Origin: Legionella quinlivanii
GTDB lineage: Bacteria; Pseudomonadota; Gammaproteobacteria; Legionellales; Legionellaceae
Length of the DNA stretch: 64,000 nt
Assembly: GCF_003265995.1 (NCBI RefSeq)
Contig: NZ_MVJN01000001.1
Location: forward strand, 372,001 to 436,000
Direction: 5' to 3'
Numbering within the stretch: position 1 is the stretch's first letter; every line of letters begins with the position of its first letter. The translations under genes were made by a program, and so were the position numbers. Shown here in pieces: positions 47,572 through 57,713 of this stretch. The notes under the pieces are model-generated. The model did not search any database. It was not told where the DNA came from and was given only the letters and a program-made list of their open reading frames with translations.

Positions 47572-47646
47572 TGTGGATAAAATGTAAATATCCTCCAAAA
47601 CCCTAATAAACTTCAGGCTTTGTTCTCTTGTGAATTCTGGGGATAA
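47572..47646. promoter_or_regulatory. DnaA-box-like sites upstream of nrdAB
   Basis: TGTGGATAA (47572-47580) is the complement of the perfect DnaA box TTATCCACA. TGGGGATAA (47638-47646) is a one-mismatch copy. E. coli nrdAB is also controlled by DnaA through boxes upstream of its promoter. Binding here is inferred. Confidence 0.5.
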
Positions 47647-47657
47647 CTTGCAGACAA

Positions 47658-47705
47658 ACACTATATGTACTAAAATTTAATTAGCACCAACACAATATAT
47701 TGGGT
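47658..47705. promoter_or_regulatory. Two NrdR boxes upstream of nrdAB
   Basis: ACACTATATGTACTAA (47658-47673) and ACACAATATATTGGGT (47690-47705) match the 16-bp NrdR palindrome (acaCwAtATaTwGtgt), the second almost fully. Their starts are 32 bp apart, three helix turns, as in known NrdR pairs. They lie just upstream of the nrdA promoter, fitting repression when dATP is high. Confidence 0.78.
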
Positions 47706-47712
47706 TTTTAAC

Positions 47713-47740
47713 TTGAGTATGAAATTGAGTATGTTAGAAT
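47713..47740 (+). promoter_or_regulatory. nrdAB promoter
   Basis: TTGAGT (47713-47718) and TAGAAT (47735-47740) are 16 bases apart, 43 bases before the nrdA ATG. Confidence 0.6.
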
Positions 47741-47783
47741 ATTCTGCTCTGAAAAATAAAAACACAATAATTCTGGAGCTAAT

Positions 47784-50603
47784 ATGTCAGAACTTCTTGA
47801 GCCGGTAAAAGATGTGCCGTACATAAGTCAACTGGAATTGACCGCCAATGCCCCTGGTGCGATTAAAACCATTAAACGCAATGGGAAAGTGGTTGATTAT
47901 GACGCGAGTAAAATCAGAATTGCCCTTACCAAAGCCTTTCTTGCTGAAGAAGGCGCTGCCGCTGCAACCTCCGATCGTATCCGGGAGCAAATTGAAGAAC
48001 TGACTAATCAGGTTACTCAAGCCTTTAAGCGACGCATGCCCACTGGCGGAACCCTTCATATTGAAGACATCCAGGATCAGGTTGAATTAGCCTTAATGCG
48101 CAGCAGCCATCACAAAGTGGCGAGAGCCTATGTAGTATACCGCGAGAAACACCGGGAAGCGCGTGAAGCCAAGCTGCAGCAGCAGGCTAAAGACAGCAAG
48201 GTTCCTTTAATTGTCATGCCGGATGGAGAAAGCAGACCGCTTGATATGTCGCGTGTGCAGACCATTGTCGAGGAAGCCTGTCGAAATCTTTCCAACGTTC
48301 AGGCCGAGCCGGTCATTAAAGACGCTCTGCGTAACCTATACAATCAGGCTAAACTGACAGAAGTTCATAAAGCCCTGATTATGGCTGCCCGTGCGCTGGT
48401 TGAGCGTGAACCTAATTATACTTATGTCAGCGCACGTCTGCTGCTTGACAGCCTGCGCAGTGAAGCCCTGTCTAAGTTAGGTATGCAGACTGAGGCCACT
48501 TTTGATGAAATGAGCAATCTCTATCCTGCTTATTTCAAAGCCTATATTGCTCAAGGCATTAAACAAGGCCTGCTGGATCATAAACTGGGTGAATTTGATC
48601 TGGAAAAACTGGCAAAAGCCTTATTACCGCAGCGCGATATGCAATTTACCTATCTGAGCCTGCAAACGCTTTATGATCGCTACTTCCTTCATGAAAAAGG
48701 CATTCGCTACGAATTACCACAAGCCTTTTTTATGCGTGTCGCGATGGGGCTTGCTACTCGTGAAGCCAATCGTGAAGCCAAGGCCATTGAGTTTTATCAA
48801 TTGCTATCCTCATTCGATTATATGGCCTCAACTCCTACTCTGTTTAATTCCGGTACAGTCCGTCCACAATTATCGAGCTGCTATCTGACAACAGTTCCTG
48901 ATGATCTGGATGGCATTTATGGCGCAATCAAAGACAATGCCTTACTGTCCAAATTTGCCGGCGGGCTGGGTAATGACTGGACACCGGTTCGTGCAATGGG
49001 TGCTCATATCAAAGGCACTAATGGCAAATCACAGGGTGTTGTTCCCTTCCTGAATGTGGCTGACGCGACCGCAGTAGCAGTGAATCAGGGCGGCAAACGC
49101 AAAGGCGCTGTCTGTGCGTATCTTGAATGCTGGCATCGTGATGTTGAGGAATTTCTTGAGCTTCGCAAAAATACCGGTGACGACCGCCGCCGTACTCATG
49201 ACATGAATACTGCCCTGTGGATTCCTGATTTATTCATGAAACGTGTCCATGAAGAAGGCGAGTGGACCCTGTTTTCTCCTGATGAAGTACCCGGCTTGCA
49301 TGATCTTTACGGTCAGGCGTTTGAATCAGCCTATAAAGAGTATGAGAGCAAGGCGCGTCTTGGTGAAATTCACAATGCCAAAACGATTCCTGCGATTAAA
49401 CTATGGCGAAAAATGCTTTCCATGTTATTTGAAACTGGCCACCCCTGGCTAACATTTAAGGATGTCTGTAATCTTCGCTCACCACAACAGCATGCGGGCG
49501 TCGTTCATAGCTCCAATTTGTGTACGGAGATCACTTTAAATACCTCCAATGAGGAAATTGCGGTTTGTAATCTCGGCAGCCTTAATTTACCGGCTCACAT
49601 TAAAAACGGCAAAATTGATCGTGAAAAATTAAAACGAACCATAACGACTGCTGTTCGTATGCTGGATAATGTGATTGACATTAACTATTATTCCGTGCCT
49701 CAGGCTCGAAACTCCAACTTAAAGCATCGCCCAGTCGGTATGGGTTTAATGGGCTTTCAGGATGCGCTTTATGAAATGAAGCTGGATTATGCGTCACAGG
49801 AAGCCGTCCAGTTTGCTGACGAATCTATGGAATTAATCAGTTATTATGCCATTGAAGCCTCTTGCGAACTGGCCAAAGAGCGCGGCAGTTACTCAACTTA
49901 TGAAGGCTCATTGTGGAGCAAGGGCATTCTGCCGATTGACTCTATCAACTTATTGCAGCAGGCTCGCAGTAAATATCTGGAACAGGATCGCTCACAACGT
50001 CTGGACTGGGAAGGTTTGCGTGTGAAAGTCCGTACTCAGGGCATGCGTAACTCCAATGTGATGGCGATTGCTCCCACAGCAACCATTTCCAATATCTGCG
50101 GCGTTTCGCAATCCATTGAGCCTACTTATCAGAATCTCTATGTTAAATCGAATCTGTCCGGCGAATTTACCGTGGTTAACCCTTATCTGGTTGCCGATTT
50201 GAAAGCATTGAATCTCTGGGATGAGGTAATGGTCAATGACCTGAAATATTACAATGGCAGTGTTCAGCCTATCAGCAGAATCCCTGAGGAATTGAAATCC
50301 CGTTATGCAACCGCGTTTGAAATTGACCCAATGTGGTTAATTGAAGCCGGCTCACGACGTCAGAAATGGATCGATCAAGCGCAATCATTGAACGTTTATA
50401 TGGCAAAACCATCCGGTAAAAAGCTGGATCAGCTCTATAAACACGCCTGGTTACGCGGTTTGAAAACCACCTATTATCTGCGAAGCCTAGGGGCAAGTAA
50501 CGCAGAAAAATCCACAGTTACAGACGGCGCGCTCAATGCAGTCAAGATTGATGAGCCTAAAGTATGCTCTATCCTTGATCCCGATTGCGAAGCATGCCAA
50601 TAA
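47784..50603 (+). CDS. nrdA: Class Ia ribonucleotide reductase, alpha subunit (939 aa)
   Basis: NrdA makes deoxyribonucleotides from ribonucleoside diphosphates with the NrdB radical. It is longer than E. coli NrdA (761 aa) because it has an N-terminal ATP-cone ([19 protein letters not shown]-like start, about 28-120) and a second, less typical cone-like region (about 145-230), as in Pseudomonas-type NrdA. The catalytic barrel has [36 protein letters not shown] and [21 protein letters not shown]. The C-terminal DPDCEACQ supplies the redox CxxC pair. The nrdB start follows 11 bases after the stop. Confidence 0.97.
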   Translation: MSELLEPVKDVPYISQLELTANAPGAIKTIKRNGKVVDYDASKIRIALTKAFLAEEGAAAATSDRIREQIEELTNQVTQAFKRRMPTGGTLHIEDIQDQVELALMRSSHHKVARAYVVYREKHREAREAKLQQQAKDSKVPLIVMPDGESRPLDMSRVQTIVEEACRNLSNVQAEPVIKDALRNLYNQAKLTEVHKALIMAARALVEREPNYTYVSARLLLDSLRSEALSKLGMQTEATFDEMSNLYPAYFKAYIAQGIKQGLLDHKLGEFDLEKLAKALLPQRDMQFTYLSLQTLYDRYFLHEKGIRYELPQAFFMRVAMGLATREANREAKAIEFYQLLSSFDYMASTPTLFNSGTVRPQLSSCYLTTVPDDLDGIYGAIKDNALLSKFAGGLGNDWTPVRAMGAHIKGTNGKSQGVVPFLNVADATAVAVNQGGKRKGAVCAYLECWHRDVEEFLELRKNTGDDRRRTHDMNTALWIPDLFMKRVHEEGEWTLFSPDEVPGLHDLYGQAFESAYKEYESKARLGEIHNAKTIPAIKLWRKMLSMLFETGHPWLTFKDVCNLRSPQQHAGVVHSSNLCTEITLNTSNEEIAVCNLGSLNLPAHIKNGKIDREKLKRTITTAVRMLDNVIDINYYSVPQARNSNLKHRPVGMGLMGFQDALYEMKLDYASQEAVQFADESMELISYYAIEASCELAKERGSYSTYEGSLWSKGILPIDSINLLQQARSKYLEQDRSQRLDWEGLRVKVRTQGMRNSNVMAIAPTATISNICGVSQSIEPTYQNLYVKSNLSGEFTVVNPYLVADLKALNLWDEVMVNDLKYYNGSVQPISRIPEELKSRYATAFEIDPMWLIEAGSRRQKWIDQAQSLNVYMAKPSGKKLDQLYKHAWLRGLKTTYYLRSLGASNAEKSTVTDGALNAVKIDEPKVCSILDPDCEACQ

Positions 50604-50614
50604 AGGAGAACTCC

Positions 50615-51718
50615 ATGCCAGAATTACAAGAATCATTAAACACCCCATTATCTCATATGGGGGCAACCGGCCTGGAAGCGCTGGAAATGGGTGCAGGACG
50701 CATTCATGTTGACGATAAGCAAATTATTAACTGTCGGGCTGATTTAAATCAGCTCGTACCTTTCAAGTATAAATGGGCCTGGGATAAATACCTGACTGGC
50801 TGTGCCAACCATTGGATGCCGAATGAAATTAACATGAGTGCCGATGTGGCCTTATGGAAAGATCCTAACGGGCTAACCGAAGATGAGCGACTGATTGTGC
50901 TTCGCAATCTGGGATTCTTCTCAACAGCCGATTCATTAGTTGCCAATAATCTGGTATTAGCGGTTTACCGGCATATTACAAATCCCGAGTGCCGTCAGTA
51001 CCTGCTTCGTCAGGCCTTTGAAGAAGCGCTGCATACCCATGCTTATCAGTATGTCATTGAAAGCCTTGGATTGGATGAAGCGGCAGTCTTCAACATGTAT
51101 AGGGAAATTCCATCGGTCGCGACCAAAGCAGCCTGGGCCCTGCCCTTTACCCAAAGTCTGGGGGATCCGAACTTCCATACCGGTACGCCGGAAAATGATC
51201 AGCGCCTGCTGCGCGATCTGATCGCATTTTATGTGGTTTTTGAAGGTATCTTCTTCTATGTCGGCTTTACCCAGATCCTGTCAATGGGCCGTCGAAATAA
51301 AATGGTAGGAACCTCCGAACAGTTCCAATACATTTTGCGTGATGAGTCCATGCACATGAATTTTGGTATTGATGTCATTAATCAAATCAAAATTGAAAAT
51401 CCACATTTATGGACACCCGCCTTTAAGGAAGAAATCATTCAATTGATTCGTCAGGGTGTAGAACTCGAGTATCAATATGCCAGGGATACCATGCCGCATG
51501 GTATTTTGGGAATGAATGCCGAAATGTTTGAAGAGTATCTCCACTTCATTGCCAATCGACGTTTAAGCCAGATTGGCTTGCCAGAGCAATATCCTGGCGC
51601 GGAAAATCCCTTCCCCTGGATGAGCGAAATGATGGATCTCAAAAAAGAGAAAAACTTCTTTGAAACCCGTGTCATTGAATACCAGGCAGGCGGTACATTA
51701 AACTGGGATGACGAATAA
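50615..51718 (+). CDS. nrdB: Class Ia ribonucleotide reductase, beta subunit
   Basis: This di-iron, tyrosyl-radical protein activates NrdA. The ATG at 50615 follows AAAGGAG; a frame ten codons longer starts inside nrdA. Iron-ligand segments are [13 protein letters not shown] and [15 protein letters not shown], with an earlier Glu/Asp segment near DGLTEDERL and [19 protein letters not shown]. The 367-aa length is normal. The C-terminus ends in an acidic, aromatic tail (GGTLNWDDE), the part that docks to NrdA. An element B copy follows 43 bases after the stop. Confidence 0.96.
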   Translation: MPELQESLNTPLSHMGATGLEALEMGAGRIHVDDKQIINCRADLNQLVPFKYKWAWDKYLTGCANHWMPNEINMSADVALWKDPNGLTEDERLIVLRNLGFFSTADSLVANNLVLAVYRHITNPECRQYLLRQAFEEALHTHAYQYVIESLGLDEAAVFNMYREIPSVATKAAWALPFTQSLGDPNFHTGTPENDQRLLRDLIAFYVVFEGIFFYVGFTQILSMGRRNKMVGTSEQFQYILRDESMHMNFGIDVINQIKIENPHLWTPAFKEEIIQLIRQGVELEYQYARDTMPHGILGMNAEMFEEYLHFIANRRLSQIGLPEQYPGAENPFPWMSEMMDLKKEKNFFETRVIEYQAGGTLNWDDE

Positions 51719-51761
51719 CCCGCAATTCTGTGTTAATCAACTTGCTGTCCTTAAAATCTTC

Positions 51762-51906
51762 TATGCCATTAAGTTAAGCTTAGTTGTATATAAACTGTCC
51801 TCCCCGCGAAGGCGGGGATCCATCTCTGAGCTAGCGATAATACCAATTGAGAAATGGATTCCCACCTTAGTGGGAATGACAAAATTTCCTTAACTTGATG
51901 GCAGTG
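51762..51906. mobile_element. Element B copy with abutting repeat A remnant
   Basis: Termini TGCCATTAAGTTAAG (51764-51778) and TTAACTTGATGGCAGTG (51890-51906) are almost intact. The inner hairpins are CCCCGCGAAGGCGGGG and a worn ATTCCCACC...GGGAAT. The length of about 145 bp equals the copy at 13399. The bases right after it (AGAGTTAGAGAGGGGCTT, 51907-51924) are a piece of repeat A. No gene lies in 51719-52031. Confidence 0.82.
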
Positions 51907-51963
51907 AGAGTTAGAGAGGGGCTTCAAATTCACTCCTCATCAATTCTCAAAAAAGCTATTTTT

Positions 51964-51992
51964 TTGACAAAAAATCTTAAAAAATATAAAAT
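51964..51992 (+). promoter_or_regulatory. Promoter of the U-box-like gene
   Basis: A consensus TTGACA (51964-51969) and TAAAAT (51987-51992) are 17 bases apart, 39 bases before the GTG start. Confidence 0.7.
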
Positions 51993-52031
51993 CCGCGCAA
52001 ATTATAAACAATATCGATTTAGAGGTAATTC

Positions 52032-53153
52032 GTGCAATCAACAGCAATTATTCAAGCCGCATTAGCCAAGGATAAAGAACACAAAGTGTTATCTGAGAAT
52101 GATTATATGGTTTCTGTTTTTAAAAAGGCTCTTCCTAACTCCAGGGGCAAGGTGTTAGATGAATTTGTCAGTTTCCTTGAGTACCGCAGGAGTGGAACCT
52201 GGCTGCTCAGAGAGAGCCGCACCCCTGGTATGATTACCCTCTCATTCGTAACATTAAATCAGCCAGTCAAACACCAGCGCTATGCCTACTGTAATAACGA
52301 ATGGCTCATTGTAACCAGCGAGTCAATTGAACAGACGAAATGCGATCCTTCTTTTAAACCGCATTACAAAGAAACCTTGGAAAAAAAAGAAACTGAAGAC
52401 GGTCAGGAAAAAACAATGCTGTCCTCTTTACTGGATAAAATATTCACGAAGTTTCCGGAAATCGTCAAAGATAGATTACTTTTACCCACAGAGGAGCAAG
52501 CCTCTTCAAACTCAAACTACATTCATCAAAGCCCTTATATTCACTGGCATGAGAAAGCGTTACCGAGCCCCAAAAAGTATGTTGAACCCCTGAAAGGTCT
52601 TGACAAAGCTATGAGCGTACTGCGCATGGCAACAGGAAGTATTAATTACTGGGATAAAACCAAACCCTCTCTATTTCAAAGGTATCAGGAACTAACCCTT
52701 CCCGATCTAAAACTGTTCAAAAACGCTTTAAACCAGCCCTTTCCTTATGAATCCGGGATTGCCAAAGACATGAAGGATTTATTTTCAACATGGCTTCAAA
52801 TAAACCGACTAGAGGAAGATTTATTTTGCCCTGTGGAACAAGAGCTTTTTAGTGAGCCCTATGTGCTTGAATCGGGATATATCTTTAATAGCTCGGTATT
52901 ATTTCATAATGGAAAGCATCTTGAGAAATGTCCCATCACCCGCAAGGAAATAGAGCAAAACCCCTCGCGCCTTAAAGGATACCGCAGTAAATTGGCGGAG
53001 GCATTGCTTATGTTTTATGATGGGATCGCGGCCTATCAGCAATCTCAAAGAACATTTCTACCTCACCAGATTCCAGCAGAAAATAATGAGAAAGGACTGC
53101 CAGAGGTTGATGAAAAGGAAACTGAGAAAAACGATAGCCAATTTCGCTATTAA
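52032..53153 (+). CDS. U-box-like domain protein, putative Dot/Icm effector (373 aa)
   Basis: The start is GTG with AGAGG upstream. The N-terminal 255 residues have no recognised domain. Residues about 264-325 (DLFCPVEQELFSEPYVLESGYIFNSSVL, then KCPITRKEIEQNP and a helix) follow the U-box pattern: a CP-x-x-x-x-L-x-x-x-P-x-x-L/V-x-SG start and a CPxTRxxI return loop, as in eukaryotic E2-binding ubiquitin ligases. Legionella effectors LubX and GobX have U-boxes, so a ligase role is plausible. The C-terminus LPEVDEKETEKNDSQFRY is an E-block-like export signal. The domain call is by eye and moderately sure. Confidence 0.7.
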   Translation: MQSTAIIQAALAKDKEHKVLSENDYMVSVFKKALPNSRGKVLDEFVSFLEYRRSGTWLLRESRTPGMITLSFVTLNQPVKHQRYAYCNNEWLIVTSESIEQTKCDPSFKPHYKETLEKKETEDGQEKTMLSSLLDKIFTKFPEIVKDRLLLPTEEQASSNSNYIHQSPYIHWHEKALPSPKKYVEPLKGLDKAMSVLRMATGSINYWDKTKPSLFQRYQELTLPDLKLFKNALNQPFPYESGIAKDMKDLFSTWLQINRLEEDLFCPVEQELFSEPYVLESGYIFNSSVLFHNGKHLEKCPITRKEIEQNPSRLKGYRSKLAEALLMFYDGIAAYQQSQRTFLPHQIPAENNEKGLPEVDEKETEKNDSQFRY

Positions 53154-53266
53154 TCGTTGACTTGCCTGTGCCTTTGTCTTCCATAATGGCAGCCTCGTAA
53201 TTAATAATTGATTTACATCTGTGCGGGACAGCTTTGCTGCATAAATGAGAATAATGCACAAAAATT

Positions 53267-53353
53267 GTCTTTGCGAGCCTCAGCGAAGCAATCCACTTCC
53301 TAACTTTGTTCAGGTTCGATCTGGATTGCTTCGCTGAGGCTCGCAAAGACGAC
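53267..53353. repeat. Repeat C copy
   Basis: Outer arms TGTCTTTGCGAGCCTCAGCG and CGCTGAGGCTCGCAAAGACG and inner arms GAAGCAATCCA and TGGATTGCTTC give a nearly perfect hairpin. It matches the element at 16567-16652 in both arms, while the loop differs. It lies between the U-box-like gene and proS. Confidence 0.85.
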
Positions 53354-53452
53354 AAGTTAGTTGCTTAATTCTATTGATGCGACGCCCGTGCGAGATGACC
53401 ACTCATGGATACATTTGCTAACTTCCACTGATGTTCTATTACCCAAAACCGA

Positions 53453-53480
53453 TTGCACTTTCCCTGCTCCTCCTTATAAT
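53453..53480 (+). promoter_or_regulatory. proS promoter
   Basis: TTGCAC (53453-53458) and a perfect TATAAT (53475-53480) are 16 bases apart, 31 bases before the proS ATG. This supports the downstream ATG at 53512 as the true start. Confidence 0.75.
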
Positions 53481-53511
53481 AGCTTTATTCGTAAAATTAA
53501 CAGGAAAAACA

Positions 53512-55224
53512 ATGCGTGCTTCACAATGGTTTTTACCGACTCTTCGCGAAACACCCAATGATGCAGAGATTGTGTCACACCAGCTGATGCTTCGTGCAGG
53601 TATGATTAGAAAACTGGGCTCAGGACTTTACACCTGGCTGCCTATGGGTCTTAAAGTGTTACAAAAAGTCGAGCACATCGTCAGAGAGGAAATGAATCGC
53701 TCACAGGCAATGGAAGTACTGATGCCCGCTGTTCAACCAGCCGAACTCTGGCAGGAAACGGGGCGCTGGGATACGTTTGGCGGCCAGTTACTTACCATGA
53801 CTGACAGCAACGAGCGCCACTACTGCTTCGGACCCACGCATGAGGAAGTCATTACCGATATCATGCGTAGTGAATTGCAATCCTACAAGCAATTGCCAGT
53901 TAATTTTTACCAGATCCAAACCAAGTTCCGTGACGAAATAAGACCGCGTTTTGGGGTAATGCGTGCCCGTGAATTCATAATGAAAGATGCCTATTCTTTC
54001 CATCTAAGCCAGGAAAGTCTTCAAGCCACTTATAATACAATGTATCAGACTTACTGCAGAATTTTTGACCGCCTGGGCTTGCGTTATCGCGCGGTCGAGG
54101 CAGACACAGGAGCAATTGGGGGCTCCGCTTCGCATGAGTTTCAGGTACTCGCTGATTCTGGCGAAGATATTATCTTTTACAGTGACGAGAGTGATTATGC
54201 CGCCAACGTCGAGCAGGCCAGCGCAGTGATTCCTGCAAAAGCAAGCCCTGATTTGAGTCGTGATATTCAACTGGTTGATACCTTGAATCTCCGTACTATC
54301 GACGAGGTCGCCAGCCACTTAAAGATTCAAGCGGCTGGGATGGTTAAAACCCTGATTGTAGAGGGGCAAGAGCATCCACTGGTTGCGCTGGTCTTACGCG
54401 GTGATGACGAGTTGAACGAGGTCAAAGCTGCCAAACATCCTCTGGTGAAATCTCCGCTGCGTCTGGCTGACGATAAAATGGTAAAATCCTCACTGGGAGC
54501 ACCAGTCGGCTCTCTGGGGCCTGTGGGTTTATCCATTCCTGTTATTGCGGATCATCATGCACTGGCCTTGACTCATTTTGTCTGTGGCGCGAACATTGAG
54601 CATAAACACTATACACATGCCTGCTGGGGAAGAGATGCTCAGTATCAGGATGCTTATGATTTACGCAGCGTTAAAGAAGGTGATCTGAGTCCGGATGGCA
54701 AAGGCAGACTAATGTCCTGCCGAGGAATTGAAGTCGGCCATGTGTTCCAGCTAGGTGATAAATACGCAGCCGCAATGAATGCTTCGGTCATCAATGAAGA
54801 CGGCCAATTACAGGTCATGCAAATGGGTTGTTACGGCTTGGGTATCTCACGCGTAGTCGCTGCAGCAATCGAGCAGCACCATGACGAACGAGGAATTTTA
54901 TGGCCCCTGGCCATCGCTCCTTTCCAACTGGTGATTATCCCGATTAATGCTCAACGCTCTGAAACCGTGAGAGCTACAGCTGAAACGCTATACAGCCAAT
55001 TAATCGAGCTCGGTGTGGAAGTATTGCTGGATGACCGCAATGAAAGACCAGGCGTATTATTTGCAGACTCTGATTTAGTAGGTATTCCTCACCGTCTGGT
55101 AATCAGCGAACGCCATTTAGAGCAACAGTCTGTAGAATACAAGGCACGGAATAAGGAAGAGCTCAGTATGATTCCGCTGGCTGAGGTCAGTGATTTTGTG
55201 AAGCGTATATTAACTGGTAAATAG
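53512..55224 (+). CDS. proS: Prolyl-tRNA synthetase, bacterial type (570 aa)
   Basis: This class II synthetase charges tRNA-Pro. The ATG at 53512 follows CAGGAAAAAC; the frame upstream runs through the promoter and is not used. Motif 1 ([34 protein letters not shown]), motif 2 ([26 protein letters not shown]) and motif 3 ([17 protein letters not shown]) are present, with the YbaK-like editing insert between motifs 2 and 3 (about 225-385) and the anticodon domain at the end. The length is normal for this type. Confidence 0.97.
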   Translation: MRASQWFLPTLRETPNDAEIVSHQLMLRAGMIRKLGSGLYTWLPMGLKVLQKVEHIVREEMNRSQAMEVLMPAVQPAELWQETGRWDTFGGQLLTMTDSNERHYCFGPTHEEVITDIMRSELQSYKQLPVNFYQIQTKFRDEIRPRFGVMRAREFIMKDAYSFHLSQESLQATYNTMYQTYCRIFDRLGLRYRAVEADTGAIGGSASHEFQVLADSGEDIIFYSDESDYAANVEQASAVIPAKASPDLSRDIQLVDTLNLRTIDEVASHLKIQAAGMVKTLIVEGQEHPLVALVLRGDDELNEVKAAKHPLVKSPLRLADDKMVKSSLGAPVGSLGPVGLSIPVIADHHALALTHFVCGANIEHKHYTHACWGRDAQYQDAYDLRSVKEGDLSPDGKGRLMSCRGIEVGHVFQLGDKYAAAMNASVINEDGQLQVMQMGCYGLGISRVVAAAIEQHHDERGILWPLAIAPFQLVIIPINAQRSETVRATAETLYSQLIELGVEVLLDDRNERPGVLFADSDLVGIPHRLVISERHLEQQSVEYKARNKEELSMIPLAEVSDFVKRILTGK

Positions 55225-55240
55225 TAAGTACCAGCCAGTA

Positions 55241-55263
55241 GCCTGGTTGCCTTGCAACCGGGC
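55241..55263 (+). terminator. Hairpin after proS
   Basis: GCCTGGTTGC and GCAACCGGGC pair as a 10-bp stem with one wobble and a 3-base loop, 16 bases after the proS stop, without a clear T-run. The remainder of the gap to 55570 holds only a TATAAT-like -10 (55539-55544) for the next gene. Confidence 0.5.
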
Positions 55264-55570
55264 AGCTTAAATAGCTAAAAGTGGAGTTTTTTGATAGCTT
55301 CCATTGCTATAAATAATCTGTTAATTCCATATTATCAAATAAATTCAATGCATTTTCCTTCAAAGCATCATCAAGCAATGCCATAGAGCCTCTTTACTTA
55401 CGATTTGACTCGAAATAACTCCGATTAAATTACCGTAACAGGAATAGTTTAAAACGGGTAACCTTACTCAGCTTTTGTATAAATAGACTACAACCATTAG
55501 TATTCGCCCAGACTGATCCGGAATTAATCTTTTTGTAATATAATTATAAAAAGTAGAAAGAACATTCTTT

Positions 55571-57577
55571 ATGAAAACCAAGAACATTCAAGGCTCAGAT
55601 AACCGAAGACAGCCGATGACCCTAAAAGATTATGGCTTACCTGATCCATACAATTTGTTTCAATACGAAAACGAGGAGTGGCCTTATCGGAGCTTCGAGG
55701 AGCTTTTAAAAACTCATGATTTAGCGGAAGTGGATATTGAACGTCAAAATAAAAGCGCAACCGATGAAACCATTCTACCTAATTTCCTCCATTATCTATT
55801 CGTACTAAATCCGATTTCGGATACTTATAAAAACATAATTGCAAATGGTAAAAAACAAAACCCTCACTATCGCTTTACTTTGTGGGTTGATGAGCACGTT
55901 TATGAAAAGGAGGAGTTTGAAAAACTAAAGCAATGGGCAAAAGACAACTCTATCCATTTAGTAGATGTTAACAGCAGTGTCGGAAAGTATTTAGGCGATG
56001 CAGGCCTTTTATATCAAATGGAAATGAAAAAAAAATGGCCTGGAAGTGCCACTGATATGTTACGGTTAAAAATTCTTAATCATTTTGGCGGTATTTATAG
56101 TGATACCACCGACATTGTTTGTACAGGAAAGTTATCCGATGATGTTGCACTTTCGCATGGGGTTAATCTCAGCACCTACGCTCGTACCTTTTTTAAAGAA
56201 GACCCTTTGGAAAGCTTGAAACAATATGAGGCGTATGGATGGCCGGAGCCATGGGTAAGGACTGTTTTTAACAATGATTGGATAGCAGCAGTACCAAATA
56301 ATCCATTCATTCAAAATGCCATTGCCAGATTTCAGGAAAATTATACAAAACCATTAATGGAACTATTAACAGGTAAGTATGAAGACATTACAATTGACCG
56401 AAGCCTATACAAATATCGTGACTATCAACACACTCCTGTTCGAGCCTTCAGCGCCAATCAATTCAAATTCGAATGGACAAAAGCGATGGCAGGTCCTGGC
56501 AATCTAGGAACTGCTATATCTGATTTATCACAGGAAGCAATAGACGCTATTCTCAACCAAGAAGGAAAAGATTATCCTGATGGAAGCAAGTTTTTATTTT
56601 CCCTGGCTTGCACCTGGACAACAAACCCAACTAAGCAGGCTTTAAACAATCTGACAGAAGAAGAAAAAGAAAAAAACAGACAATACCACATTACATTTCA
56701 ATTACATCAATTAGTGATTGAGCCTAGAAAAATATTTTTTGAGCTTTATAAGCATATTTCTGATCTTGAACGTGAGCAGTTACTTAATACCCTTTTTGAG
56801 GATTTCAGAGATCAATTGGAAAATGTAGAATACATTGAAATCAATTGGGGATCTCCTGTTAACAGCTATTCTATTGAAACAATTGAAAAAATATTGGATC
56901 CAGAATTTTTTTCTAAATTAAGTTATGAGGACATATTCGAAGATTTTAAAGAAGGGATTCCCGCTCCTGATCAAATTATCGCAAATCTAAGAGAGTCTAC
57001 TCAACGAGGAAACGATGGTGTAGCGTACAGGAAAGCCGTAGCCCAATACCTTCATGAATATTCCCTTTATAAAACTTCCTCTGTCGACCCAGAAAAATTA
57101 AAGGTCATTCAGCCTGCCAGTAACGACAGCAATCCCTATTTGGCGAAGGCTGACATAAAACTGGTAAATGAGAAGACAGACATAGCTTTTATCAATAGTG
57201 AGCTTTTACCAGCGATAAACCACTATATCACTAATCAGATTAATCGACTTGAGCGTGTATTTTTTAGTAACAGCCGGACTACAACAAAGCTCGAAGAGCT
57301 TAAAAAACTTAAACTGGTAAATATAAATTCTATAGAGCAATTTTATGAGTTTGTCGATAACGTTCGTAATGTGTCAAACTTTCGGCGCTATGAAAATTTG
57401 GATAATGTCAGGGCTTCATTCTTTTCCCCAAAAAAAACTATTGCGGGCAACGAATTCGAGACACTGGTAAACCAATTTCTCGAAAATAACGCTAATAAAC
57501 TTACAGACGAAATTATTGAGAACATCAAAGAACGTATTGTTCCAACAGGCAGCCCGGAAGCACCTACCTTTAGCTAA
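55571..57577 (+). CDS. GT-A glycosyltransferase-like protein, putative Dot/Icm effector (668 aa)
   Basis: Residues about 60-185 follow the sugar-binding DXD glycosyltransferase pattern of Och1 and clostridial toxin enzymes: LPNFLHYLFVLNPISDTYKN, YRFTLWVDEHVY, then SATDMLRLKILNHFGGIYSDTTDI. The usual metal motif DxD after GGxYx is D178-T-T-D181 here, spaced one residue wider. The C-terminal 350 residues are unrecognised and helical. There is no signal peptide. Legionella uses such enzymes (SetA, Lgt) as effectors, and this gene stands alone with low G+C. The enzyme class is fairly clear; substrate and effector status are inferred. Confidence 0.7.
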   Translation: MKTKNIQGSDNRRQPMTLKDYGLPDPYNLFQYENEEWPYRSFEELLKTHDLAEVDIERQNKSATDETILPNFLHYLFVLNPISDTYKNIIANGKKQNPHYRFTLWVDEHVYEKEEFEKLKQWAKDNSIHLVDVNSSVGKYLGDAGLLYQMEMKKKWPGSATDMLRLKILNHFGGIYSDTTDIVCTGKLSDDVALSHGVNLSTYARTFFKEDPLESLKQYEAYGWPEPWVRTVFNNDWIAAVPNNPFIQNAIARFQENYTKPLMELLTGKYEDITIDRSLYKYRDYQHTPVRAFSANQFKFEWTKAMAGPGNLGTAISDLSQEAIDAILNQEGKDYPDGSKFLFSLACTWTTNPTKQALNNLTEEEKEKNRQYHITFQLHQLVIEPRKIFFELYKHISDLEREQLLNTLFEDFRDQLENVEYIEINWGSPVNSYSIETIEKILDPEFFSKLSYEDIFEDFKEGIPAPDQIIANLRESTQRGNDGVAYRKAVAQYLHEYSLYKTSSVDPEKLKVIQPASNDSNPYLAKADIKLVNEKTDIAFINSELLPAINHYITNQINRLERVFFSNSRTTTKLEELKKLKLVNINSIEQFYEFVDNVRNVSNFRRYENLDNVRASFFSPKKTIAGNEFETLVNQFLENNANKLTDEIIENIKERIVPTGSPEAPTFS

Positions 57578-57663
57578 GAGTATTAAACACTTTGTGGTAT
57601 TGGTATGAATTCCAGGTGAGATGATTTATATCAATCGATATGATAAAGACCGTGCCACTGCAG

Positions 57664-57692
57664 AGGGAGTCCTCGCTGCGCTCGCAATGACG
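57664..57692. repeat. Fragment of a repeat C-like element
   Basis: GGGAGTCCTCGCTGCGCTCG followed by CAATGACG resembles one arm of the repeat C class. Only one arm is present. The gap 57578-57713 has no gene. Confidence 0.4.
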
Positions 57693-57713
57693 TGGGGAAT
57701 TATTAAACGATCT

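Noticed and set aside
51708-51893. 61-aa frame after nrdB
   Set aside because: It covers the element B copy at 51762-51906 and has repeat-derived sequence only.
53431-53511. Longer proS start with a hydrophobic leader
   Set aside because: The leader codons overlap the TTGCAC/TATAAT promoter, and prolyl-tRNA synthetase is cytoplasmic with a start at MRASQWF.
55513-55544. PmrA box upstream of the glycosyltransferase-like gene
   Set aside because: One half-site (ATTAATC) lies near the -10 TATAAT, but the sequence 11 bp upstream (CTGATC) is a poor match.
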